From NCBI GenBank assembly GCA_035534855.1, contig DATLRD010000107.1, forward strand, positions 1 through 64,000: a stretch of 64,000 nucleotides of DNA, written 5' to 3'. Every line of letters starts with the position of its first letter. The first letter of the stretch is position 1. The position numbers were made by a program, and so were the translations under genes. The notes under the pieces are model-generated. The model was not told where the DNA came from. It searched no databases and worked only from the letters and a program-made list of their open reading frames with translations. This DNA is from DATARH01 sp035534855 (GTDB lineage: Bacteria; Pseudomonadota; Alphaproteobacteria; ATCC43930; CGMCC-115725). Below are positions 8,451 to 16,797 of this stretch, one piece after another.

Positions 8451-10216
8451 TGTGCGGGCTTGCCGGGCTGATGACCCGCGACGGCACTGCGCCGCCGGGC
8501 CGCCTGCTGCGGGCGATGGCGCCGGCCCTCGGGCATCGCGGTCCCGATGGCGACGGCCATTACCGCTCGGGCGACGTCGGCATGATGCAGATGCGGCTGG
8601 CGATCATCGACCTCGCCACTGGCGACCAGCCGATCTACGAGCCGGGCGGCGCGGCGCTGATCGCCAATGCCGAGATCTACAATTACATCGAATTGCGCCG
8701 TGACCTGCCCGATGTCGCGTTCGCGACGCAATCGGATTGTGAACTGCCGCTGCACCTCTACCGGCGCCACGGGCTCGATTTCACGCAGCACTTGCGCGGC
8801 ATGTATGCGATCGCGCTGCACGATCCCGCCGCCGGGCGGCTGGTGCTGGCGCGCGACCCGTTCGGCATCAAGCCGCTGTACTACACCGAGGCGCCGAGCC
8901 TCTTCGCGTTCGCCTCGGAGCCGCAGGCGCTGATCGCCGCCGGCATCGTCTCGCCGGTGGTGTCGCGCCCAGTGCGCGACGAGTTGTTGCAGATGCAGTT
9001 TTCGACCGGCCGCGAGACGATTTTTGCCGGGATCAACCGGGTGCTGCCAGGCGAGACCGTGGTCGTCAGGCAGGGCCGTATCGTCGAGCGCCGGCGCCGT
9101 GCCGCGCTGCCCGAAGGCGGACCGCTGGCGGTCGACGAGGAGGAGGCGCTTGAGCGGCTCGACGCGGTGCTGCTCGACAGCGTCCGCATGCATCAACGCT
9201 CAGACGTGCCGTTTGGCATGTTCCTGTCGGGGGGGATCGATTCGACCGCGGTGCTGGTGATGATGGCGCGGCTCGCCGAGCGCCCGGTCAAGGCGTTTAC
9301 GGTCGGGTTCGGCGATGCCGGGGTCGCCGACGAGCGGGCCGTGGCGCGGGCGGCGGCACACGCGGTCGGCGCCGAGCACACCGAGCTTAATTTCGACGAA
9401 AGCGATTTCTGGCGCCTGCTGCCCAGGGTCGCGCAGACGATCGACGACCCGGCCGCCGATTACGCGATGTTGCCGACCTACAAGCTCGCCGAGGCGGCGC
9501 ACATCGCGGGGCTCAAGGTCATTCTGTCCGGCGAGGGCGGCGACGAGCTGTTCGCCGGCTATGGCCGCTACCGCAGCGTCATGCGGCCGTGGTGGGCCGG
9601 GGGGCGGATGGCGCGCATGCGCGGTGTGCTCGACGGTGTCGGCGTGCTGCGCGAAGAACTCGCCGGCTGGCGCGACGGGATCGCCGCGGCCGAGGCGCGC
9701 AACGCGATGGCCGGGCGCAGCCGGCTGCAGGTGGCACAGGCAGTCGATTGCGCTGACTGGCTACCCAACGATCTGCTGACCAAGCTCGACCGTTGCCTGA
9801 TGGCGCACGCCACCGAAGGGCGGACGCCATTTCTCGACCCGGAGGTCGCAGCGCTCGCCTTTCGCCTGCCGGACGACCTGAAAATCCGCCGCGGCCTCGG
9901 CAAATATCTGCTGCGGCAGTGGCTCGCGCGCCACCTGCCGCTGGCCGAGCCGTTTGCCAAGAAGCGCGGGTTCACCGTGCCGGTGGCGCGCTGGATCGGT
10001 GAGCGGGCGCGCGAGATCGGCCCGCTGGTCGCCGCCTGCGAAGGGGTGCGCGAGCTGTGCAACCCGGACGGCGTCAGGCGCGTGTTTGTGCTGGCCGCAG
10101 AGAAGCGCGCCGGGCGCGCCGCCTGGGTGCTGCTATTCTATGCGCTGTGGCACCGCTGGCACATCGAAGGCCGCGAATTGCCGGCCGATACCCTCCTGGC
10201 GCTGGCCGAGACGTAG
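8450..10216 (+). CDS. asnB: Asparagine synthetase-type amidotransferase (glutamine-hydrolysing)
   Basis: 588 residues. Cys2 (MCGLAGLM) is the class II glutaminase nucleophile, and HRGPDGDG follows as expected. The synthetase domain carries the pyrophosphatase loop SGGIDST at about 260-266 and EGGDELFAGY. The family transfers glutamine ammonia to a carboxylate activated by ATP, classically making asparagine. Here it is the last gene of a translationally coupled glycosyltransferase cluster. Homologues in such settings are suspected to amidate a sugar acid or another part of a surface glycan, so the product may be a sugar amide rather than free asparagine. That is context-based inference; all catalytic residues are present. 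A strong inverted repeat follows the stop. Confidence 0.9.
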   Translation: MCGLAGLMTRDGTAPPGRLLRAMAPALGHRGPDGDGHYRSGDVGMMQMRLAIIDLATGDQPIYEPGGAALIANAEIYNYIELRRDLPDVAFATQSDCELPLHLYRRHGLDFTQHLRGMYAIALHDPAAGRLVLARDPFGIKPLYYTEAPSLFAFASEPQALIAAGIVSPVVSRPVRDELLQMQFSTGRETIFAGINRVLPGETVVVRQGRIVERRRRAALPEGGPLAVDEEEALERLDAVLLDSVRMHQRSDVPFGMFLSGGIDSTAVLVMMARLAERPVKAFTVGFGDAGVADERAVARAAAHAVGAEHTELNFDESDFWRLLPRVAQTIDDPAADYAMLPTYKLAEAAHIAGLKVILSGEGGDELFAGYGRYRSVMRPWWAGGRMARMRGVLDGVGVLREELAGWRDGIAAAEARNAMAGRSRLQVAQAVDCADWLPNDLLTKLDRCLMAHATEGRTPFLDPEVAALAFRLPDDLKIRRGLGKYLLRQWLARHLPLAEPFAKKRGFTVPVARWIGERAREIGPLVAACEGVRELCNPDGVRRVFVLAAEKRAGRAAWVLLFYALWHRWHIEGRELPADTLLALAET

Positions 10217-10220
10217 GGAC

Positions 10221-10325
10221 GAAACCCTCACCCGCCTCAGGCTCCGCCCTTCGGCCCCCTCTCCCGCATGCGGGCATGCGGGAGAGGGGGGACCAGACGC
10301 GAAGCGGCTGGTGGGCGAGGGTTTC
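10221..10325. repeat. Nested inverted repeat (intergenic palindromic element)
   Basis: The outer arms, 10221-10233 (GAAACCCTCACCC) and 10313-10325 (GGGCGAGGGTTTC), pair with one mismatch. The inner arms, 10255-10271 and 10274-10290, are perfect 17-bp complements with CCCCCTCTCCCGC at the core. The element fills the gap between two convergent genes (asnB and pyrC) and would form a long cruciform or RNA hairpin. Its look is that of the dispersed palindromic elements common in alphaproteobacterial genomes. It may also serve as a two-way terminator, although no U-tract follows. Confidence 0.8.
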
Positions 10326-10328
10326 CCC

Positions 10329-11366
10329 TCACTCCGCGATCTGCCAGCGCAGCGTTTCGCCGGCGCGGAACGGGGAGACAGCGAGGTCGCCGTGGGCGAT
10401 TGACGCCGGCACGGCAAACGGCGCGCGACGCAGCGTCACCCGTGCGGCGTTGACCGGCAGGCGATAGAATTCCGGCCCGTTAAGCGAGGCAAACGCCTCG
10501 AACCGGTCGAGCGCGCCCTCCTCGTCGAACACCTCGGCGTAAAGCTCGAGCGCGCCGGCGGCGGTAAAGATGCCGGCACAGCCGCACGCGGTCTCCTTGG
10601 TCGAGATCGCGTGCGGCGCGCTGTCGGTGCCGAGAAAGAAATGCGAGTCGCCCGAGGTCGCGGCGCGGCGCAGCGCCAGCCGGTGCCGTTCGCGCTTGGC
10701 GATCGGCAGGCAGTAAAGATGCGGGCGAATACCGCCCTGGAAGATCGCATTGCGGTTCATGATCAGATGATGTGCGGTGATCGTGGCGGCGAGGTTGGGG
10801 CCGCCGGTGTGGACATACGCGACAGCCTCGGCCGTGGTGATGTGTTCGAGCACGATGCGCAGCGCGGGCAGGCGGCGGCGTAGCTTGTTGAGCACGCGGT
10901 CGATGAACACGGCCTCGCGGTCGAACACGTCGACCTCGGGGTCGGTGACCTCGCCGTGCACGAGCAACGGCATGCCGATTTCCGCCATCCGCTCAAGCAC
11001 CGGCATCACCCGCTCGATCGCGGTCACCCCGTGCGCCGAATTGGTCGTCGCATGCGCCGGATAGAGCTTGACCGCGGCGAACGCGCGTTCCGCGTAGCCG
11101 CGGGCGATCTCGGTCGGCTGGGCACCGTCGGTCAGATAGCAGGTCATCAGCGGCGTGAAGTCGGCGCCGGGTGGCAATGCGGCGACGATGCGCTCGCGAT
11201 AGGCGAGGGCGGCGGCGATCGTCGTCACCGGCGGCACCAGGTTGGGCATCACGATGGCCCGTGCGAACCGGGAGGCGGTAAAGGGCAGCACCGCCGCCAT
11301 CATCGCGCCGTCTCGCAGATGCACGTGCCAGTCGTCCGGACGGCGGATCGTGATCGTGTCGGCCAT
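10329..11366 (-). CDS. pyrC: Dihydroorotase
   Basis: 345 residues, the length of E. coli-type (class II) dihydroorotase, which cyclises carbamoyl aspartate to dihydroorotate in pyrimidine synthesis. The zinc ligands are HVHLRDG (His14, His16), the carboxylated lysine is Lys100 in VKLYPAH, and EHITT and GTDSAPH carry further ligands and the catalytic aspartate. The start ATG at 11366 follows GGAGGCGAG. No other pyr gene is adjacent, so it is expressed alone. It diverges from the thiolase gene by about 100 bases. Confidence 0.95.
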   Translation of the reverse strand: MADTITIRRPDDWHVHLRDGAMMAAVLPFTASRFARAIVMPNLVPPVTTIAAALAYRERIVAALPPGADFTPLMTCYLTDGAQPTEIARGYAERAFAAVKLYPAHATTNSAHGVTAIERVMPVLERMAEIGMPLLVHGEVTDPEVDVFDREAVFIDRVLNKLRRRLPALRIVLEHITTAEAVAYVHTGGPNLAATITAHHLIMNRNAIFQGGIRPHLYCLPIAKRERHRLALRRAATSGDSHFFLGTDSAPHAISTKETACGCAGIFTAAGALELYAEVFDEEGALDRFEAFASLNGPEFYRLPVNAARVTLRRAPFAVPASIAHGDLAVSPFRAGETLRWQIAE

Positions 11367-11463
11367 GCGCTGCGCTCGCCTCCATCCCATATCAAACAGG
11401 GAAGAGGATAGAGCGCGGCACCGCCTCTTGCTACGATCCGCGCAGCCACAAAGGAGGTCGGGA

Positions 11464-12633
11464 ATGACCGGGTGCATCGTCGGTTGGGCGCATACGAGAT
11501 TCGGGCGGCATGACGACCGTGACGTCGAATCGCTGATCGTCGAGGTCGCGCAGGGTGCGCTTGCGGATGCCGGGGTTTCCGCCGCCGATATCGACTCGGT
11601 GTATCTCGGCACGATGAACGGCGGATTTGTGAAGCAGGAGTTTCCCGCTTCGCTGGTGTTCCAGGCGGATCCCGGATTCCGTTTCAAGCCGGCGACGCGG
11701 GTCGAGAACGCCTGCGCCACCGGCTCGACGGCGATCCATATGGGGCTCAACACGATCGCCGCCGGTAAGGCTCGGCTGGTGCTGGTGGTCGGCGTCGAGA
11801 AGATGACCGAGCGCAGCGGCGCCGAGGTCAACGATCTGCTGCTGCGCGCCTGCTATCGCAAAGAGGAAGACCAGATCGAAGGCGGATTCGCCGGGATCTT
11901 CGGCCAGATCGCCCAGAAATATTTTCAGCGTTACGGCGACCAATCCGACGCGCTGGCGCGCATCGCTGCAAAAAATCACAGGAACGGGGTCGCCAACCCG
12001 CTGGCGCAGATGCGCCGCGACCTCGGCTATGAATTCTGCCGCACGATCTCGGATAAGAACCCGCTGGTCGCCGGCCCGCTGAAGCGCACCGATTGCTCGC
12101 TGGTGTCCGACGGGGCGGCCGCGGTCGTGCTCGCCGACCTGCCGACCGCGCTCTCGCTGAACAAGGCCGTCGCGTTCCGCGCCGCCGAGCAGGTCAACGA
12201 TTTCCTGCCGATGAGCCGGCGCGACATCCTCGCCTTCGAGGGGCCGGAACTGGCATGGAAGAGGGCGCTTTCTGCCTCGCGCCTGTCGCTCGACGATCTC
12301 GACCTGGTCGAGACGCACGACTGCTTCACGATCGCCGAACTGATCGAGTACGAGGCGATGGGCTTGACGCCGAAAGGCGAGGGCGCCCGGGCGATCCTCG
12401 AAGGCTGGACCGAGAAGGACGGCAGATTGCCGGTCAACCCGTCAGGCGGGCTCAAATCCAAGGGGCATCCGGTCGGCGCCACCGGCGTCTCGATGCATGT
12501 GCTGGCGGCGATGCAGGTGACCGGCACCGCCGGCGACATGCAGATACCGGGCGCCCGGCTCGCCGGCGTGATGAACATGGGCGGCGCGGCGGTGGCCAAT
12601 TTCGTCTCGATCGTCGAGCCGCTGCGCAGCTGA
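11464..12633 (+). CDS. Thiolase family protein (acetyl-CoA acetyltransferase, SCP2-type)
   Basis: 389 residues. The nucleophilic cysteine is residue 84 in ENACATGSTA; ETHDCFT and GGLKSKGHPVGATG carry the catalytic histidines of SCP2-type thiolases. It should cleave or form beta-ketoacyl-CoA in the cytoplasm. The HDCF form groups it with SCP2-type thiolases rather than classical PhaA/FadA. A consensus AGGAGG site lies ahead of the ATG. It is followed 44 bases downstream by an AcuI-type reductase, so the pair probably handles short acyl-CoA intermediates. The exact substrate is unknown. Confidence 0.87.
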   Translation: MTGCIVGWAHTRFGRHDDRDVESLIVEVAQGALADAGVSAADIDSVYLGTMNGGFVKQEFPASLVFQADPGFRFKPATRVENACATGSTAIHMGLNTIAAGKARLVLVVGVEKMTERSGAEVNDLLLRACYRKEEDQIEGGFAGIFGQIAQKYFQRYGDQSDALARIAAKNHRNGVANPLAQMRRDLGYEFCRTISDKNPLVAGPLKRTDCSLVSDGAAAVVLADLPTALSLNKAVAFRAAEQVNDFLPMSRRDILAFEGPELAWKRALSASRLSLDDLDLVETHDCFTIAELIEYEAMGLTPKGEGARAILEGWTEKDGRLPVNPSGGLKSKGHPVGATGVSMHVLAAMQVTGTAGDMQIPGARLAGVMNMGGAAVANFVSIVEPLRS

Positions 12634-12677
12634 CAGCGGCTGAGGGGAACGACGCCAGAACCCGCACGGGAGGTTAC

Positions 12678-13667
12678 ATGTCATCATTTCACGCCCTGAT
12701 CCTGCATGAAGACGGCGGCAAGGTCTCGCCCCGCTTCGAAGACATCGACGAAGCTCGCCTGCCTGCCGGCGAGGTCACCGTCGCGGTCGAGTATTCGACC
12801 CTCAACTACAAGGACGCGATGGTTCTGTCCGGGATCGGGCGGCTGGTGCGCACCTACCCGCACGTGCCGGGGATCGATTTCGCCGGCACCGTCGTCCACT
12901 CCGATGCGGCGCAGTACAAGCCGGGCGACAGGGTGGTGCTGACCGGCTGGCGGGTCGGCGAGTTGCACTGGGGCGGCTATGCCGAGCGGGCGCGGGTCAA
13001 GGCCGACTGGCTGGTGCCGCTGCCCGCCGGGCTGACGACGCGGCAGGCGATGGCGATCGGCACCGCCGGGCTCACCGCAATGCTGGCGGTGATCGCGCTG
13101 GAGCGGCATGGCCTGGTTAAAGGGGCCGGCGAGGTGCTGGTGACCGGCGCCGCGGGCGGGGTCGGCTCGACGGCCGTCGCGCTGTTATCGGCGCTCGGGC
13201 ATGACGTCGTGGCCTCGACCGGGCGGCCGGAGCAGGCGGATTATCTCAAGGCGCTCGGTGCCGCCGAGCTGATCGACCGCAAAATGCTAAGCGAAAAGCC
13301 GACCCGCCCGCTCGATCGTGAGCGCTGGGCCGGCGCGGTCGACGCGGTCGGCGGCAACACGCTGGCGACCGTGCTGACGCAGCTCAAATACAAGGCGAAC
13401 GTCGCCGCCTGCGGCCTCGCCGGGGGCAGCGATCTGCCGACCACGGTGATCCCGTTTCTGCTGCGCGGGGTCAACCTATTGGGCATCGATTCGGTGATGT
13501 GCCCGCCATCAGAGCGGAACGAAGCGTGGCAGCGGCTGGCGCACGACCTGCCGCTCGACCGGCTCGACCGGATGCTCGACGAGGTGCCGCTGTCGGCGCT
13601 GCCCGGGCTCGCGCCGAAAATCCTCGGCGGCGGGGTGCGCGGCCGCACCGTCGTCAAGATCGCCTGA
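12678..13667 (+). CDS. acuI: Acrylyl-CoA reductase (AcuI/YhdH family), NADPH-dependent
   Basis: 329 residues of the MDR superfamily without structural zinc cysteines. NYKDAMVLSG in the N-terminal domain and VTGAAGGVGSTAVALLSALG in the Rossmann domain are hallmarks of the AcuI/YhdH group, which reduces toxic acryloyl-CoA to propionyl-CoA. The start ATG follows GGGAGG. It lies directly behind the thiolase gene in the same direction, which suits short-chain acyl-CoA turnover. YhdH-type members are close relatives, so the precise substrate should be treated as probable. Confidence 0.87.
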   Translation: MSSFHALILHEDGGKVSPRFEDIDEARLPAGEVTVAVEYSTLNYKDAMVLSGIGRLVRTYPHVPGIDFAGTVVHSDAAQYKPGDRVVLTGWRVGELHWGGYAERARVKADWLVPLPAGLTTRQAMAIGTAGLTAMLAVIALERHGLVKGAGEVLVTGAAGGVGSTAVALLSALGHDVVASTGRPEQADYLKALGAAELIDRKMLSEKPTRPLDRERWAGAVDAVGGNTLATVLTQLKYKANVAACGLAGGSDLPTTVIPFLLRGVNLLGIDSVMCPPSERNEAWQRLAHDLPLDRLDRMLDEVPLSALPGLAPKILGGGVRGRTVVKIA

Positions 13668-13789
13668 AGAGTTCCGTCGCTGGGTAGGATCGCCCGGAGC
13701 GTTTGCCGGGGGTTACGCGTTGGCCCGGTCAGGGTGGCCCGATCGCGCCTCCGTGCGCGCGACGGGACCCGCAAGAGGAAGCTTTCGCA

Positions 13790-13933
13790 ATGCATCTCAG
13801 TTTCGCGCACCTGCAACCGATCGTCGCGCTGATCGCCGGGGTGTTGATCCTGCTCGCGCCACGGATTCTGAACTACGTCGTCGCCGCCTATCTGATCGTG
13901 ATTGGCCTGCTCGGGCTCGGGATCATCCGCTGA
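13790..13933 (+). CDS. Small DUF3096 membrane protein
   Basis: 47 residues, almost entirely hydrophobic: a short start (MHLSFAHLQP), a segment IVALIAGVLILLAP, a turn RILNYVVAAYL and a second segment ending LGLGIIR. This is the DUF3096 pattern, a two-helix inner-membrane protein of unknown function. An AGAGGA ribosome site precedes the ATG, which is why this start is chosen over an upstream in-frame one. It is monocistronic, and a hairpin lies downstream. Confidence 0.8.
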   Translation: MHLSFAHLQPIVALIAGVLILLAPRILNYVVAAYLIVIGLLGLGIIR

Positions 13934-13956
13934 TCGACGGGTGATCCGCCAGATCG

Positions 13957-13987
13957 AAAAGGGGCCGAGCCTTGCGGCCCGGCCCCT
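13957..13987 (-). terminator. Rho-independent terminator of tRNA-Asn
   Basis: GGGGCCG at 13961-13967 pairs with CGGCCCC at 13980-13986. Read on the minus strand the stem is followed by TTTT at 13960-13957, directly downstream of the tRNA-Asn gene. The same stem could slow transcription coming from the DUF3096 gene, but there is no U-tract on that strand. Confidence 0.7.
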
Positions 13988-13994
13988 CGTCAAC

Positions 13995-14069
13995 TGGCTC
14001 CCCGGGCCGGATTCGAACCAGCGACCCAGCGGTTAACAGCCGCTTGCTCTACCACTGAGCTACCGGGGA
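13995..14069 (-). tRNA. tRNA-Asn (anticodon GTT)
   Basis: Read on the minus strand it starts TCCCCGGTAGCTCAGTGG, has the anticodon loop CTGTTAACC (GTT, Asn), the T-loop GGTTCGAATCC and an acceptor stem TCCCCGG/CCGGGGA, with discriminator G and an encoded CCA at 13997-13995. All cloverleaf stems pair. A promoter lies just upstream and a terminator downstream. Confidence 0.96.
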
Positions 14070-14080
14070 TCAAGGCGCGT

Positions 14081-14110
14081 CATATAAGCCGTGCCGGGGG
14101 CGATGCGCAA
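14081..14110 (-). promoter_or_regulatory. Predicted promoter of tRNA-Asn
   Basis: On the minus strand TTGCGC (14110-14105) and TATATG (14086-14081) are 18 bases apart, placing transcription start about five bases before the mature tRNA. The same TTGCGC -35 recurs at the parE and rpsF promoters in this window. Confidence 0.45.
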
Positions 14111-14141
14111 CCCGGCACGGCGGCATTTGCCGCATGTGGCG

Positions 14142-15285
14142 TCAGCCGCGGCGGCCCGCCGCGATCGCCGCGACCAGCGCCTCGGGTTTGATCGGCGTGC
14201 GGTCGATCGCAAGCCCGTATTCGGCGAGCGCGTCGCACACCGCGTTGGCGATCGCCGCTGGCGGCGCCACCGCGCCGCCTTCGCCGACCCCTTTGACCCC
14301 GAGCGGGTTGAGCGGCGACGGGGCGTTGAGGTGCACCATCGCGATGTCGGGCATGTCGCTGGCGGTTGGCACCAGATAGTCCATCAGCGATCCCGTCAAC
14401 AGCTGGCCGGCATCGTCATAGGCCAGCTCCTCTAAGAGTATTCCGCCGATTCCCTGGGCGGTGCCGCCGGCGATCTGGCCGTCGAGCAGCAGCGGGTTGA
14501 CCACCGTGCCGCAATCGTGCGCGACCGCATAGTTCTCGACCGACACCCGGCCGAGCTCGGCATCGACCGCGACGATCGCGACGTGCACCGCATAGCTCCA
14601 GGTGACGGTCGGCGGCTCCCAGTAATACGTCTCTTCGAGACCGGCCTCGATCCCCGGCGGGCGCGAATGGTCCCATCCCGGCCGCGCTGCCGCGGCAATC
14701 TTGGCCAGGCTGACCGAGGCGCCAGGGACGCCGACGATGCCGACCCCGCCATCGCGCAATTCGAGATCGGCCGGCGCGCATTCGAGCATATTGGCGGCGA
14801 TCGCAAACACCTTTTCGCGCAGGTTTCGCGCTCGCGTGATAGATCGCCGCCGACAGGGTTACCGTGCTGCGGCTGGCGATCGTGCCGAACCCCATCGCGA
14901 TCGCTGCGGTATCGGCGGCGGCCGGATCGGCATGGGCGATCGAGCCGCCGATCGTGCCGCGCGAGCGGGTCGGCAGATGCCCGATGCAGCGCACCGCGGC
15001 TTGCAACAATGGCAGCCGCGCGGCGATCAGCGGCGAGAACTCCAGTGTCCTCTGACGCGTCATCGCGCCGATGCGCACGGTCGGGCCGTCGGCGACGATT
15101 GCGTCGAGCCCGGCGACCCGGTTGAGATCGATCAGCGCGGCAGGGGCGACGAGGCGGAAGTTCATCATCGGCACCAGGCTCTGGCCGCCCGCGAGCAGCC
15201 GCGCCTCGCCGCCATAGCGAACGAGCAGTGCCAGCGCCTCGTCGACCGAGGCTGGCGAGTAATAGTCGAACCTCGCCGGCTTCAC
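14142..15285 (-). pseudogene. Molybdenum hydroxylase remnant: CoxM-type FAD domain fused to a CoxL-type C-terminus
   Basis: The 5' part, from GTG at 15285, encodes the start of a CoxM-type FAD-binding subunit (ARFDYYSPASVDEALALL, LLAGGQSLVPMMNFR, TIGGSIAHADPAA). Near 14905-14925 the reading switches without a break into the late middle of a CoxL-type molybdopterin subunit (MGFGTIASRS). Near 14830 a one-base shift is needed to continue (NLREKVFAIAANMLECAP) to the CoxL C-terminus, which keeps the active-site GVGEGG motif. The rest of CoxM, any CoxS iron-sulfur subunit and most of CoxL are missing. An internal deletion plus a frameshift in a xanthine dehydrogenase/CO dehydrogenase-family locus explains this best. 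It diverges from the MmgE/PrpD gene and borders a catabolic block. Confidence 0.82.
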
Positions 15286-15356
15286 GCCTCTCTTCCCCTC
15301 CGCACGCGGCACCCGCATGCTAGTGCAGAATGACACCTGATGGGGAGGATCGTTCG

Positions 15357-16748
15357 ATGTCGCTGAGCCGCCAATTTGCCGCTTTTGTCGCCGGGCTTGG
15401 CTACGACGACCTGCCGCCGGCGGTGGTCGATCGTGCCAAGGGGGTGACGTTGCAGGCGCTCGCCTCGGCCCTGGTGGCGCGCGAGATGCCGGCCAGCCGG
15501 CAGGCGCTGGCGCTGATGCAGGAAGAGGAGGCGGGCGGCGGCGGCGCCGCACGCGTCTTGTGCAGCGGCGCGCGGCTCACCAAGGCCGGCGCCGCTTTCG
15601 TCAACGCCGAGCTGATCCTCGCCGGCGGCAAGTGGGACACGTTCCGCATGCTGACCCATCCCGGCACGGCGATCCTGCCGGCGGCGCTGGTCGCGGCCGA
15701 GGTCACCGGCTGTTCAGGCAAGGAGTTCCTGACCGGTCTTGCAGCAGGATATGAGGTTATGGAGCGGATGGCGGCGGAATTTATCCCGACCGTGATGTCG
15801 CGCGGGTTTCATGCCGGGCCGGTGTTCGGGATTTTCGGCGCCGCCATCGCCGCGGCAAAGATCCAGGGGCTCGATGCCAACCAGATCCACGGCACGATCG
15901 CGCAATGCGTCAACCTCGCCTCGGGCAATCTTGAAGGCATCCGCAGCGGCGGGCGGTCGCTGCGCGAGGGCGGGGCGGTGCGTAACGCACTGCTCGCGGT
16001 GGCGATGGCCCGGCAGGGGACGCCCGGCGGCGAGACCGTGCTCGAAGGCGAGGCCGGGTTTTATCATTCCTATGCCGGCAACAATCGCGGCGAATTGCGC
16101 TACAGCTTTACTGGCGACAACCGCGCCGACCTTAACAAGATCACCGAAGGCCTTGGCAAGGAATGGATGTTCCTCGAAACCCTGTACCGCATCTATTCGA
16201 CGGCCGGATATAACATCGCCCATATCGACGTGACCGCGAACCTGTGCGCCGAGCACGATATCCACTACGCCGACATCGACCGCGTCGAGGCACTGGTCAA
16301 CTGGTTCGAAAGGGAATACCCGAGCCCGGCCTTTCCGACCCCGGCGATAGACGGCAAGCCGAAAGTCGGCAGCACCCAGTATTTTTCGGCCTATGGCGCG
16401 GCGATGCGCGGTTTCCCGATGCTGCGCCAGGCGATGCCCGGGCCCGGCGAAAGCGACCCGCCCGAGGTGCTCGACCTGATGCACCGGGTGACGCTGATCC
16501 CGGTCGTCCGGCAGACCCTTTTCGGGCCGCGCGTCACGGTGTTTACCAAGGACGGACGCAGCTTTACCCGGGAAGGCACCGGCCGCGAGTTCATCTGGGA
16601 TTTTGACGAGCAGGCCCGCCGCATCCGCCCGGTCTCTGACGGTCTGGCAATCACCGACGCGCAGTTCGCCGAGCTGATCGACGCCTGCCGGCACCTCGAT
16701 GCGGTCGACGCCGCGGCCGACCGCCTGATCTCGTTGACCATTCCCTAG
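15357..16748 (+). CDS. MmgE/PrpD family protein
   Basis: 463 residues of the MmgE/PrpD fold, which includes 2-methylcitrate dehydratase, cis-aconitate decarboxylase and many uncharacterised catabolic enzymes. Seen are an N-terminal helical domain (LPPAVVDRAKGVTLQALASA), GGKWDTFRMLTHPGTAILPA, the GYEVMERM helix and a C-terminal small domain. The ATG at 15357 follows GGGGAGGA; an earlier in-frame ATG at 15330 lies upstream of that site. No prpB/prpC genes are nearby, so a 2-methylcitrate role is unlikely. The neighbouring dioxygenase, monooxygenase and amidohydrolase suggest a dedicated catabolic pathway of unknown substrate. Confidence 0.85.
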   Translation: MSLSRQFAAFVAGLGYDDLPPAVVDRAKGVTLQALASALVAREMPASRQALALMQEEEAGGGGAARVLCSGARLTKAGAAFVNAELILAGGKWDTFRMLTHPGTAILPAALVAAEVTGCSGKEFLTGLAAGYEVMERMAAEFIPTVMSRGFHAGPVFGIFGAAIAAAKIQGLDANQIHGTIAQCVNLASGNLEGIRSGGRSLREGGAVRNALLAVAMARQGTPGGETVLEGEAGFYHSYAGNNRGELRYSFTGDNRADLNKITEGLGKEWMFLETLYRIYSTAGYNIAHIDVTANLCAEHDIHYADIDRVEALVNWFEREYPSPAFPTPAIDGKPKVGSTQYFSAYGAAMRGFPMLRQAMPGPGESDPPEVLDLMHRVTLIPVVRQTLFGPRVTVFTKDGRSFTREGTGREFIWDFDEQARRIRPVSDGLAITDAQFAELIDACRHLDAVDAAADRLISLTIP

Positions 16749-16797
16749 CGCCTTTGTCGGCGCCATAGTAATCGCGCTCAACCGTTCGGAGGTTTCC

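Noticed and set aside
15357..16748. 2-methylcitrate dehydratase (prpD)
   Set aside because: No prpB or prpC nearby, and the neighbours are oxygenases and an amidohydrolase, so only the family name is given.
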